This document shows, piece after piece, positions 1 through 4,830 of a stretch of DNA of 8,862 nt; positions within the stretch are counted from its first letter, which is position 1; the number at the start of each line of letters is the position of its first letter. Origin of the DNA: Lachnospiraceae bacterium (GTDB taxonomy: Bacteria; Bacillota; Clostridia; Lachnospirales; Lachnospiraceae); assembly GCA_019420465.1 (NCBI GenBank), contig JAHZHB010000139.1:1-8862 (forward strand), read 5' to 3'. The notes below the pieces were generated by a model, which was not told the origin of the DNA, made no database searches, and saw only the letters and a program-made list of their open reading frames with translations. A program made the position numbers and the translations under genes.

Positions 1-1
1 A

Positions 2-1210
2 ATCGCATGGCTTTTGAACCTGCGTGGTCACGATGTGGCATACACACCTGTTTTTCTGTCCTATATGCTTCTGGAACAGGAAAAGGCTGTACTCTGTATT
101 CAGGAGCAGGTGCTGTCAGAAGGTATTCGTGCAGATCTGGAAGCAGACGGCATCGAGATAAAACCATATGGTGATATTTACCGTCTGGCTGCTGAGCTGC
201 CTGCGGAAAAGACGGTATGGATCGATAAGGAAAGCGCCAATTACCGCCTGTTTTCCTCTGTCGGCACACATAAAGCTGTCATTACAAAGGACAGTCCGGT
301 GATCCTGATGAAAGCGATGAAGAATGCCTGTGAGGCAAAGAACATCCGCGAGGCGCACATCAAGGATGGTGTGGCTGTAACACGGTTCATGCACTGGTTA
401 AAAACACATGCCGGTAAGGAAAAAATCACAGAGATCAGTGCGGCTGACCGTCTGGAAGAGTTCCGTAAGGAGATGGACGGCTTTATCGAGCAGAGCTTTG
501 ATTCGATCATCGGTTATGCAGAGCATGGTGCGATCGTGCATTATAAAGCGACAGAAGAGACAGATGCCGAGATTAAAGCACGTGGTCTCTGTCTGGCTGA
601 TACAGGCGGACATTATAAGGAGGGTACGACAGATATTACCCGTACCTTTGCTCTGGGTGAGCTGACAGCAGAGGAAAAGAAGATGTTTACACTGGTGCTG
701 AAGGGTCATCTGAATCTTGGAGCTGCACAGTTTAAATACGGCTGCTGCGGACAGAACCTGGATTATCTGGCCAGAGAGCCACTGTGGGCAAACGGCCTTG
801 ATTACAACCACGGTACAGGCCATGGTGTGGGATATATCCTGAATGTGCACGAGGGTCCCCAGCGTATCCACTGGAGAATCGCATCCAATGTAAAGATGGT
901 GCCGTTTGAAGAGGGCATGGTGGTATCCAACGAGCCGGGGCTGTACCTGACAGATAAATTCGGTATCCGTCACGAGAATCTGGTACTGTGCTGCAAGGGA
1001 AAAGAAACCGAATATGGTCAGTTTATGTATTTTGAGAATCTGACGATGGTACCTTTTGATCTGGACGGTATCGATGTGACACTTTTGAATGAACTGGATA
1101 TTGCCAGACTGAACGCTTATCATCAGAATGTGTACGATAAGATCTCGCCGTATTTTGAAGGCGAAGAACTCGAATGGCTCAGAGAAGCCACCAGACCGAT
1201 CGCAAGATAA
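2..1210 (+). CDS. Aminopeptidase P family (M24) metallopeptidase, 5' truncated by window edge
   Basis: Cytoplasmic Xaa-Pro aminopeptidase-type enzyme, which removes an N-terminal residue preceding proline; 402 residues are visible. The frame is open from base 2 and reads IAWLLNLRG, a conserved mid-protein motif, so the true start lies upstream; a TTG at 14 is not the start. Full-length relatives have about 590-600 residues, so roughly a third is missing. The visible order is the second creatinase-type N-domain, the pita-bread catalytic domain, then the M24 C-terminal extension (MYFENLTMVPFD to WLREATRPI). All five metal ligands appear present: Asp in LADTGGHY (codon 599), Asp in GTTDITRT (632), His in GTGHGVGY (821), Glu in SNEPGLY (932) and Glu in RHENLVL (974). 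It ends with TAA, and no classical terminator follows until the long hairpin at 1340-1576, which could serve as one. Family assignment is secure; substrate preference is inferred. Confidence 0.95.
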   Translation: MAWLLNLRGHDVAYTPVFLSYMLLEQEKAVLCIQEQVLSEGIRADLEADGIEIKPYGDIYRLAAELPAEKTVWIDKESANYRLFSSVGTHKAVITKDSPVILMKAMKNACEAKNIREAHIKDGVAVTRFMHWLKTHAGKEKITEISAADRLEEFRKEMDGFIEQSFDSIIGYAEHGAIVHYKATEETDAEIKARGLCLADTGGHYKEGTTDITRTFALGELTAEEKKMFTLVLKGHLNLGAAQFKYGCCGQNLDYLAREPLWANGLDYNHGTGHGVGYILNVHEGPQRIHWRIASNVKMVPFEEGMVVSNEPGLYLTDKFGIRHENLVLCCKGKETEYGQFMYFENLTMVPFDLDGIDVTLLNELDIARLNAYHQNVYDKISPYFEGEELEWLREATRPIAR

Positions 1211-1358
1211 CTGCGTGTGGTACTTGTTGTGAGCTGTGGCCATACGTGTTCAGATAATGAATAGTCTGTAATGGTTATAATCGATGAACAAGCAAAGTTA
1301 GGCCATAGTATTGCCTGTTGCCATCAAAGCAGGAAACCAGTTGAAAAATGGCGGTTCC

Positions 1359-1379
1359 GGGTCGGGCAGGGGATGGGGG
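1359..1379 (+). other. G-quadruplex motif in left arm of hairpin element
   Basis: Four G-tracts (GGG 1359-1361, GGG 1364-1366, GGGG 1369-1372, GGGGG 1375-1379) are separated by 2-nt loops TC, CA and AT. This meets the canonical G3+N1-7 definition, and such short loops are known to favour stable parallel quadruplexes. On the + strand, DNA or transcript could fold this way, competing with pairing to the right arm. The motif is seen directly; folding in vivo is inferred. Confidence 0.85.
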
Positions 1380-1536
1380 TATATTTGCTGTTTCCAAACG
1401 ATTCAAAGTGCGGTTTTAGCAGAGACGAGATCCCGTGCTTACGCAGACTTATGCGCGAAGGCATTCCTGAGCGCATTAGTCGTAGTTAGCACGTAGCTTG
1501 GATCTGCGTTGCACTTGTTTGGAAACAGCAAATATA

Positions 1537-1557
1537 CCCCCATCCCCTGCCCGACCC
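1537..1557 (-). other. G-quadruplex motif in right arm of hairpin element (minus strand)
   Basis: This is the exact mirror of the left-arm motif. C-tracts on the + strand (CCCCC 1537-1541, CCCC 1544-1547, CCC 1550-1552, CCC 1555-1557) give four G-tracts with 2-nt loops on the - strand. The two quadruplex motifs are therefore on opposite strands, pointing toward each other across the centre. The C-rich + strand could also form an i-motif. The motif is seen directly; function is unknown. Confidence 0.85.
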
Positions 1558-1603
1558 GGAACCGCCATTTTTTAACGTCCGTACCCAAAGGAGTAAATAT
1601 ATC

Positions 1604-2707
1604 ATGAACAAAAATGAAATCACAAAAATCTATGGCGAAGAATTCAAAAAGATAACCATAGAACTTCTGGAATACTGTAAGCTTGCTGAGAGGATTCCGA
1701 CTCCGGATACAAAGATCGGCATCAAACCCAACCTGGTATCCCCGTCTGAGGCATCCTGGGGTGCCACAACGCATCCCGAAGTCGTGGCCGGAATCATAGA
1801 ATATCTGCAGAAACACGGATTTTTCAACCTTCTTATGCTCGAGAGCTCCTGGGTTGGGGATAAAACGTCCGAATCTGTCAAAGTCTGTGGATATGATAAA
1901 CTGACAGAGCTATATAATGTACCGTTTACAGATCTGCAAAAAGACAGTCATACGGAAAAAGACTGCGCCGGTATGAAGCTGCATGTCTGCGATACCGTGG
2001 AAACGGTAGATTTTCTGATCAATGTGCCTGTACTCAAAGGCCACTGCCAGACAAAGATGACCTGTGCACTGAAGAACATGAAAGGTCTGATCCCGAATAC
2101 GGAAAAACGCCATTTCCATGCCTGCGGACTGCATAAACCAATCGCACATCTGAACAGCTATCTGCATCAGGATTTTATTGTCGTGGATCATATCTGCGGA
2201 GATCTGGACTTTGAAGATGGCGGACATCCCGTCACAAGAAACTGCGTTATGGCAGGATGTGATCCGGTACTGATGGATGCGTATTGCTGTGGCCTTTTGC
2301 ATATTCCGGCAGAAGATGTGCCCTACATTGGCCTGAGTGAAAAGCTGGGGGTCGGCAGCAGTGATGTGACGAAAGCAAAGGTAACGGTTATCGGTGAAAA
2401 AACGAAATGGAATGAGCTGGATCTTCCCTATGCTACAAAGGTAGTGGAGCTGAAGGATGCTGTGGAAGAAGTGGATTCCTGCAGTGCCTGTTATGGGTAT
2501 CTTCTGCCGGCACTGGATATGCTCAAAGAAGAAGGACTGTTTGAGAAACTCCATGAAAAGATCTGCATCGGACAGGGATACCGCGGAAAGACAGGGCGTC
2601 TTGGTGTGGGAAATTGTACCGCAAAGTTTGAGTTCTGCGTTAAAGGATGTCCCCCGACAGAACAGGAAATTTATGAGAAATTGAAAGAATATATTTTACG
2701 GCAGTAA
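1604..2707 (+). CDS. DUF362 domain-containing protein with C-terminal cysteine cluster
   Basis: A 367-residue cytoplasmic protein of the DUF362 family, whose biochemical role is not established; members are often linked to iron-sulfur proteins. Family landmarks are KPNLV (41-45), THPEVV, VPVLKGHCQTKMT followed by ALKNMKGLIP, a DHICGDLDFEDGGHP segment, and GCDPVLMDAYCCGLL. The C-terminus carries C293-x2-C296, C338, C345 and C349 (CSACYG, GNCTAKFEFCVKGCPP), a plausible iron-sulfur or metal site. No signal peptide or membrane span is visible. The ATG at 1604 is supported by AAAGGAG at 1587-1593, 10 nt upstream. The giant hairpin ends only 27 bp before the start, so the promoter must lie in the element or read through it; no convincing -35/-10 was found. 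No strong terminator follows: there is only an AU-rich 6-bp hairpin (2713-2718/2725-2730) and a GGACAGCTGTCC palindrome at 2751-2762. It appears monocistronic. Confidence 0.9.
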   Translation: MNKNEITKIYGEEFKKITIELLEYCKLAERIPTPDTKIGIKPNLVSPSEASWGATTHPEVVAGIIEYLQKHGFFNLLMLESSWVGDKTSESVKVCGYDKLTELYNVPFTDLQKDSHTEKDCAGMKLHVCDTVETVDFLINVPVLKGHCQTKMTCALKNMKGLIPNTEKRHFHACGLHKPIAHLNSYLHQDFIVVDHICGDLDFEDGGHPVTRNCVMAGCDPVLMDAYCCGLLHIPAEDVPYIGLSEKLGVGSSDVTKAKVTVIGEKTKWNELDLPYATKVVELKDAVEEVDSCSACYGYLLPALDMLKEEGLFEKLHEKICIGQGYRGKTGRLGVGNCTAKFEFCVKGCPPTEQEIYEKLKEYILRQ

Positions 2708-2827
2708 CTCATATATCTTCTGACAGATATTTGAGAGAGGTTATCCGGGGGGACAGCTGTCCGACATAAGGCTGTGATCTCTTGTAACAGGGGAAAGTCA
2801 TAAAACGTACAATAGTGCATATACTAT

Positions 2828-2930
2828 ATTATACCCCATAGGGTATAATGAGGAAAAAGATAGTTGAAATTATACCTTATAGGGTGTAAAATAAGAAAAA
2901 TAATTAGAATTATACCCGATGAGGTGTAAA
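2828..2930. promoter_or_regulatory. Three tandem palindromic operators upstream of hipB
   Basis: Three copies of the core TATACC-N6-GGTRTA lie at 2830-2847, 2871-2888 and 2911-2928. The first is a perfect palindrome of 9-bp half sites (ATTATACCC/GGGTATAAT, 2828-2849); the others keep the left half and have GGTGTA on the right. Start-to-start spacing is 41 and 40 bp, close to four helical turns, so dimers would sit on nearly the same DNA face. Copy 2 fills the promoter spacer and touches the -10; copy 3 covers the likely ribosome site. This is the expected layout for autorepression by the HipB-like protein. E. coli HipB is known to bind TATCC-N8-GGATA palindromes, a similar style of site. Binding here is inferred. 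Confidence 0.88.
2864..2892 (+). promoter_or_regulatory. Putative hip operon promoter
   Basis: A -35 of TTGAAA (2864-2869), a 17-bp spacer and a -10 of TAAAAT (2887-2892) each match the sigma-70/sigma-A consensus at five of six positions. Transcription would start near 2899, about 40 nt before hipB. Operator copy 2 lies in the spacer and overlaps the first bases of the -10, so repressor binding should block RNA polymerase directly. Confidence 0.7.
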
Positions 2931-2938
2931 AAACAGAT

Positions 2939-3145
2939 ATGAATAAAATAGCCAGATTTATCAAAGAAAACAGACGGAAAGCAGGACTGACACAGGAAGA
3001 ATTTGCCATGAGGTCGGGGCTTGGATTGCGTTTTGTGAGGGAATTGGAACAGGGAAAAGAGACCGTTCGAATGGACAAGGTAAATGTTGCACTGGCCATG
3101 TTTGACATGGAAGCAGTGCCGGGAAAAAAGGAGACAGATGAATGA
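2939..3145 (+). CDS. hipB: HipB-like XRE-family antitoxin/repressor
   Basis: A 68-residue DNA-binding protein of the short HipB/y4mF-like XRE group, which represses its own toxin-antitoxin operon. One helix-turn-helix domain fills residues about 3-60: LTQEEFAMRSGLGLRFVRELEQG gives the turn and recognition helix, followed by a short charged tail (GKKETDE). The ATG at 2939 follows a weak GAGGTG at 2921-2926, inside operator 3, so repressor binding and translation signals overlap. The stop overlaps the hipS start by 4 nt (ATGA), indicating translational coupling. Three palindromic sites upstream fit its role. In the HipBST systems of enteric bacteria, HipB is a DNA-binding partner and the small HipS protein neutralises the kinase; the gene order here is the same. 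Confidence 0.9.
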   Translation: MNKIARFIKENRRKAGLTQEEFAMRSGLGLRFVRELEQGKETVRMDKVNVALAMFDMEAVPGKKETDE

Positions 3146-3471
3146 GCGTATTCAGAAAAGCAGATATATTTATACGAAATGAATATGCCGGCTGTTTGTC
3201 TGAAACAGATGAAGGGTATGAATTCTGCTATGATGCAGTGTATTTACGGAATGAGACGGCAAGTGCTGTGTCACTGACATTGCCACTGACAGAAAAACCA
3301 TATGTATCAAAAACGCTATTTCCTTTTTTTGATGGATTGATTCCGGAAGGATGGTTGCTGGATGTGGTCAGCCGAAACTGGAAATTAGATTCAAAAGACA
3401 GATTTGGGATACTTTTGGTTGCCTGTAAAGATGGCATCGGTAATGTGAGTGTAAGGGAGGCTGCTTTGTGA
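3142..3471 (+). CDS. hipS: HipS-like protein (HipA N-terminal subdomain 1 as separate protein)
   Basis: A 109-residue protein matching the N-terminal subdomain of HipA kinases (couple_hipA type), encoded as its own gene. Typical features are the start (ADIFIRNEYAGCLSE), the SLTLPLTEKPY strand, the conserved FPFFDGLIPEGWLLD segment, and a closing FGILLVACKDGIGNVSV. Its length is normal for this stand-alone domain, so this is not a truncated HipA. In the HipBST system of enteropathogenic E. coli, the equivalent HipS acts as the antitoxin to HipT, unlike classical HipBA where HipB does so; a similar role is inferred here. AAGGAG at 3128-3133 sits 8 nt before the ATG. It overlaps hipB by ATGA and hipT by GTGA, so the three proteins are probably made in coordinated amounts. 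Confidence 0.88.
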   Translation: MSVFRKADIFIRNEYAGCLSETDEGYEFCYDAVYLRNETASAVSLTLPLTEKPYVSKTLFPFFDGLIPEGWLLDVVSRNWKLDSKDRFGILLVACKDGIGNVSVREAAL

Positions 3472-4190
3472 AGTGCTTATGCTGTGGCAGGGACATACCG
3501 TCAGGAAAAGAGGAAAAGGGATGGCATAAACGTTGCATAAAGAAATTTTTTGGGACTGATAAGATGCCGGATCTGAATATCAATAAAGAAGTTATGGAGA
3601 GACTGGCAGCCGAAAGTACGCATAAAGGATATACTGTACCTGGTGTGCAGAAAAAACTGTCGTTGCATTTGTTTTCCGATAAACAACAGCCAAGGCTTAC
3701 GTTGGTGAACTATCCAACGGGTTATATAGTAAAACCACAGGTGGACGAATTTGAAGCATTACCGGAAACAGAGCAGATGGTAATGGGACTGGCTATGACA
3801 GAACTTTATCTGAGGGTTGTTTTTTCTTTCGTTGTCGGAAATTCAGATATGCACCTGAAAAATTTTTCGCTGCTTGAGACAGAGGAGAGAAGCAACACCT
3901 ATGTGCTTTCCCCGGCGTACGATATGCTGCCGGTAAATGTGATCATGCCGGAAGATACAGAACAGATGGCACTTGCATTGCATGGGAAAAAAAGAAATAT
4001 ACATCGCAGAGATTTTATGGCTTTTGCATCAGTCTGTGGAATTTCAAAGAGTGCAGCCGATAAAATGAACAGCCGTGTTCTGCATATGCAGGAGAAATAT
4101 GAAACATGGTGCAGAGAATCTACTGTTCCAAAACCCTTACAGGAGCGTTTTATTCAGCTTATGAAAGAGCGTATGCAATGTCTGGCATGA
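3468..4190 (+). CDS. hipT: HipT-like serine/threonine kinase toxin with apparent internal in-frame deletion
   Basis: A 240-residue HipA/HipT-family kinase. The GTG start at 3468 is supported by AAGGGAGG at 3453-3460 and a 4-nt overlap with hipS. Visible features are an N-terminal C3/C6...H20xxC23 motif (CLCCGRDI, WHKRC), a Gly-rich loop VPGVQKKLSL (57-66), the ATP lysine in YIVKPQ (K89), the catalytic loop GNSDMHLKNFS (D127), and the metal Asp in SPAYDML (D152). From memory of the family, HipT proteins have about 310 residues, with about 70-75 between the MxLAE helix and the LFSFxxGNxDMHLKN strand. These are missing here, and MVMGLAM (to 110) runs straight into TELYLRVVFSF (111 on, nt 3798). 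The lost piece should include the ITRRxDR strand and the nucleotide-pocket hinge, so kinase activity is doubtful. In HipBST the known HipT target is tryptophanyl-tRNA synthetase; the target here is unknown. No clear terminator follows. Confidence 0.82.
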   Translation: MKCLCCGRDIPSGKEEKGWHKRCIKKFFGTDKMPDLNINKEVMERLAAESTHKGYTVPGVQKKLSLHLFSDKQQPRLTLVNYPTGYIVKPQVDEFEALPETEQMVMGLAMTELYLRVVFSFVVGNSDMHLKNFSLLETEERSNTYVLSPAYDMLPVNVIMPEDTEQMALALHGKKRNIHRRDFMAFASVCGISKSAADKMNSRVLHMQEKYETWCRESTVPKPLQERFIQLMKERMQCLA

Positions 4191-4241
4191 TGTATCCGGA
4201 GCAGTTCTTATGAGAGTTTTACTCCGCAAAAGGAGAAAGAT

Positions 4242-4502
4242 TTACAGCGAAAGTGCAAGGTAATCCCGGATATAAAAAGCAAGGAGCAGTTCAAAACGGT
4301 TGACCGGATCTTCGAGATCGTAATGAAGTTCGTCTTTCAGGAGACGGACTTTTTTATTTACGGTGTTCCGGTGACAGTAGAGCGCATCTGCAACCTGCTG
4401 AATGCTGCAGTCGGTCAGAAGATAGTGATACAGGATATCGGTACAGTTGTTGCCGGTATGTTTGTCATAATCGAGTACAGTCTGCAGACGGCTGCTGGCC
4501 AA
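4242..4502 (-). pseudogene. Remnant of PucR/CdaR-type regulator (C-terminal helix-turn-helix only)
   Basis: The last 80-odd residues of a PucR-family transcription factor. LQTVLDYDKHTGNN, then ILYHYLLTDCSIQQVADALY and CHRNTVNKKVRLLKDEL, ending DPVNRFELLLAFYIRDYL, match the C-terminal HTH_30 domain; whole proteins are usually 350-550 residues. The only start available is a TTG at 4502 with no good ribosome site, and the frame is closed by TAG at 4544-4542 just upstream, so the sensor domains are gone. It converges with hipT. Such regulators commonly sit divergently from amino acid, purine or amine catabolic genes. Homology is clear; that it is non-functional is inferred, since an isolated HTH peptide cannot be excluded. 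Confidence 0.75.
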
Positions 4503-4557
4503 TAACTTTGTGCCGCTGGACAGAGAACAGATCGTAGAGATCTATAAGACATTGTAT
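4474..4557 (+). pseudogene. Possible 3' tail of an iron-containing alcohol dehydrogenase gene
   Basis: The frame ending at TAA 4555-4557 reads SRLLANN-like sequence then FVPLDREQIVEIYKTLY. This resembles the usual C-terminus of group III alcohol dehydrogenases, where an N-P/V segment is followed by a D/E-E-I-x-x-I/L-Y helix. The frame is closed by TAA at 4468-4470 and there is no start, so at most about 22 residues survive. It begins where the minus-strand PucR homology ends (about 4490), suggesting a junction. The identification rests on a short stretch recalled from memory and could be coincidence. Confidence 0.35.
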
Positions 4558-4706
4558 TAAAAAATGTGTCGGAAAATAAAAATTAAACAGATACGTGAAA
4601 AAATCTCAAAGCTATGGTCCGACAGAACCCCCAAATGAGAATACTGACGAAAAGGCAGAGTAAAAACAGACACATAAAAAGTGTCACAAAAAATACAATT
4701 TAGTTG

Positions 4707-4735
4707 TTGACATTAAAGTATCAAAGTGCTATTAT
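4707..4735 (+). promoter_or_regulatory. Strong sigma-A-type promoter for the aminotransferase
   Basis: A perfect -35 TTGACA (4707-4712), a 17-bp spacer (4713-4729) and a -10 TATTAT (4730-4735, five of six). It lies in an AT-rich tract, and the predicted start is near 4742. The leader to the start codon would be about 90 nt and contains an intrinsic terminator. Confidence 0.85.
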
Positions 4736-4766
4736 TCGAAACGTACAAAATAATACACGAAAAAGC

Positions 4767-4800
4767 AAAGGCGCTTTCCTTAACTGGAAAGCGCCTTTTT
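4767..4800 (+). terminator. Intrinsic terminator (attenuator-like) in the aminotransferase leader
   Basis: GGCGCTTTCC (4770-4779) pairs perfectly with GGAAAGCGCC (4786-4795) around a 6-nt loop TTAACT. AAA/TTT extends the base, followed by TTTTT, GA and TTTT. It lies about 25 nt after the predicted transcription start and 31 nt before the start codon. Most transcripts from the 4707-4735 promoter should therefore stop here as a 55-60-nt RNA unless termination is relieved. A second small hairpin (TTTTCG 4803-4808 / CGAAAA 4814-4819) overlaps the upstream edge of the ribosome site. GGGGAGCG (4808-4815) could also pair, with two G-U pairs, to CGCTTTCC of the terminator's left arm. No known riboswitch class was recognised. 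Confidence 0.88.
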
Positions 4801-4830
4801 GATTTTCGGGGAGCGAAAAGGAGACATGAT

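Larger units (their letters stand above)
1340..1576. repeat. Giant hairpin element: 60-bp inverted repeats around a quasi-palindromic 117-nt centre
   Basis: Arm 1344-1399 is the exact reverse complement of arm 1517-1572 (56 of 56). Beyond a G:T mismatch (1343/1573) three more pairs match, giving 60-bp arms at 1340-1399 and 1517-1576. The 117-nt centre is itself partly palindromic: AAGTGC 1406-1411 with GCACTT 1511-1516; CGTGCT with AGCACG; ACTTATGCGC 1447-1456 with GCGCATTAGT 1471-1480 (one mismatch); and an AGG/CCT tip. A transcript could fold into one rod of more than 80 pairs. T-runs leave both ends (TTTTTT 1568-1573 on +, TTTTT on -), so it may act as a bidirectional terminator between the peptidase and the DUF362 gene. 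No transposase or clear target duplication was seen. A non-autonomous, MITE-like or dispersed extragenic palindrome is the best guess. Short ORFs through it look spurious. Confidence 0.93.

Noticed and set aside
398..1243. Antisense ORF of 281 codons opposite the M24 peptidase
   Set aside because: Cys/His/Ile-rich composition typical of an antisense shadow; the opposite strand holds a clear enzyme with all catalytic residues.
1276..1281. Perfect TATAAT after the peptidase gene as a promoter
   Set aside because: No acceptable -35 at 16-18 bp, and any transcript would run straight into the giant hairpin; possible but unsupported.
1271..1496. Short + strand ORFs of 72 and 61 codons running into the inverted repeat
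   Set aside because: They lack convincing ribosome sites, overlap each other in different frames, and their sequence is dictated by the hairpin arm; the mirrored ORF on the other strand repeats the same peptide.
2751..2762. GGACAGCTGTCC perfect 12-bp palindrome as a terminator or operator
   Set aside because: No T-run follows and no second copy was seen; kept only as a note under the DUF362 gene.
4205..4240. CTCC/GGAG hairpin after hipT as a terminator
   Set aside because: A 4-bp core with a bulged extension and only a short T-run; too weak to call.
4567..4624. Inverted repeat TGTCGGA/TCCGACA as ends of an insertion element
   Set aside because: Only 7 bp, 44 nt apart, with no coding content or target duplication; within chance in AT-rich DNA.
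4726..4830. 35-codon N-terminal extension of the aminotransferase
   Set aside because: It would be coded by the -10 region and the leader terminator stem; the ATG at 4831 has an ideal ribosome site and matches usual family length.
4742..4830. Known riboswitch in the aminotransferase leader
   Set aside because: The leader before the terminator is about 25 nt, too short for lysine, glycine, SAM or T-box aptamers, and no conserved aptamer motif is visible.
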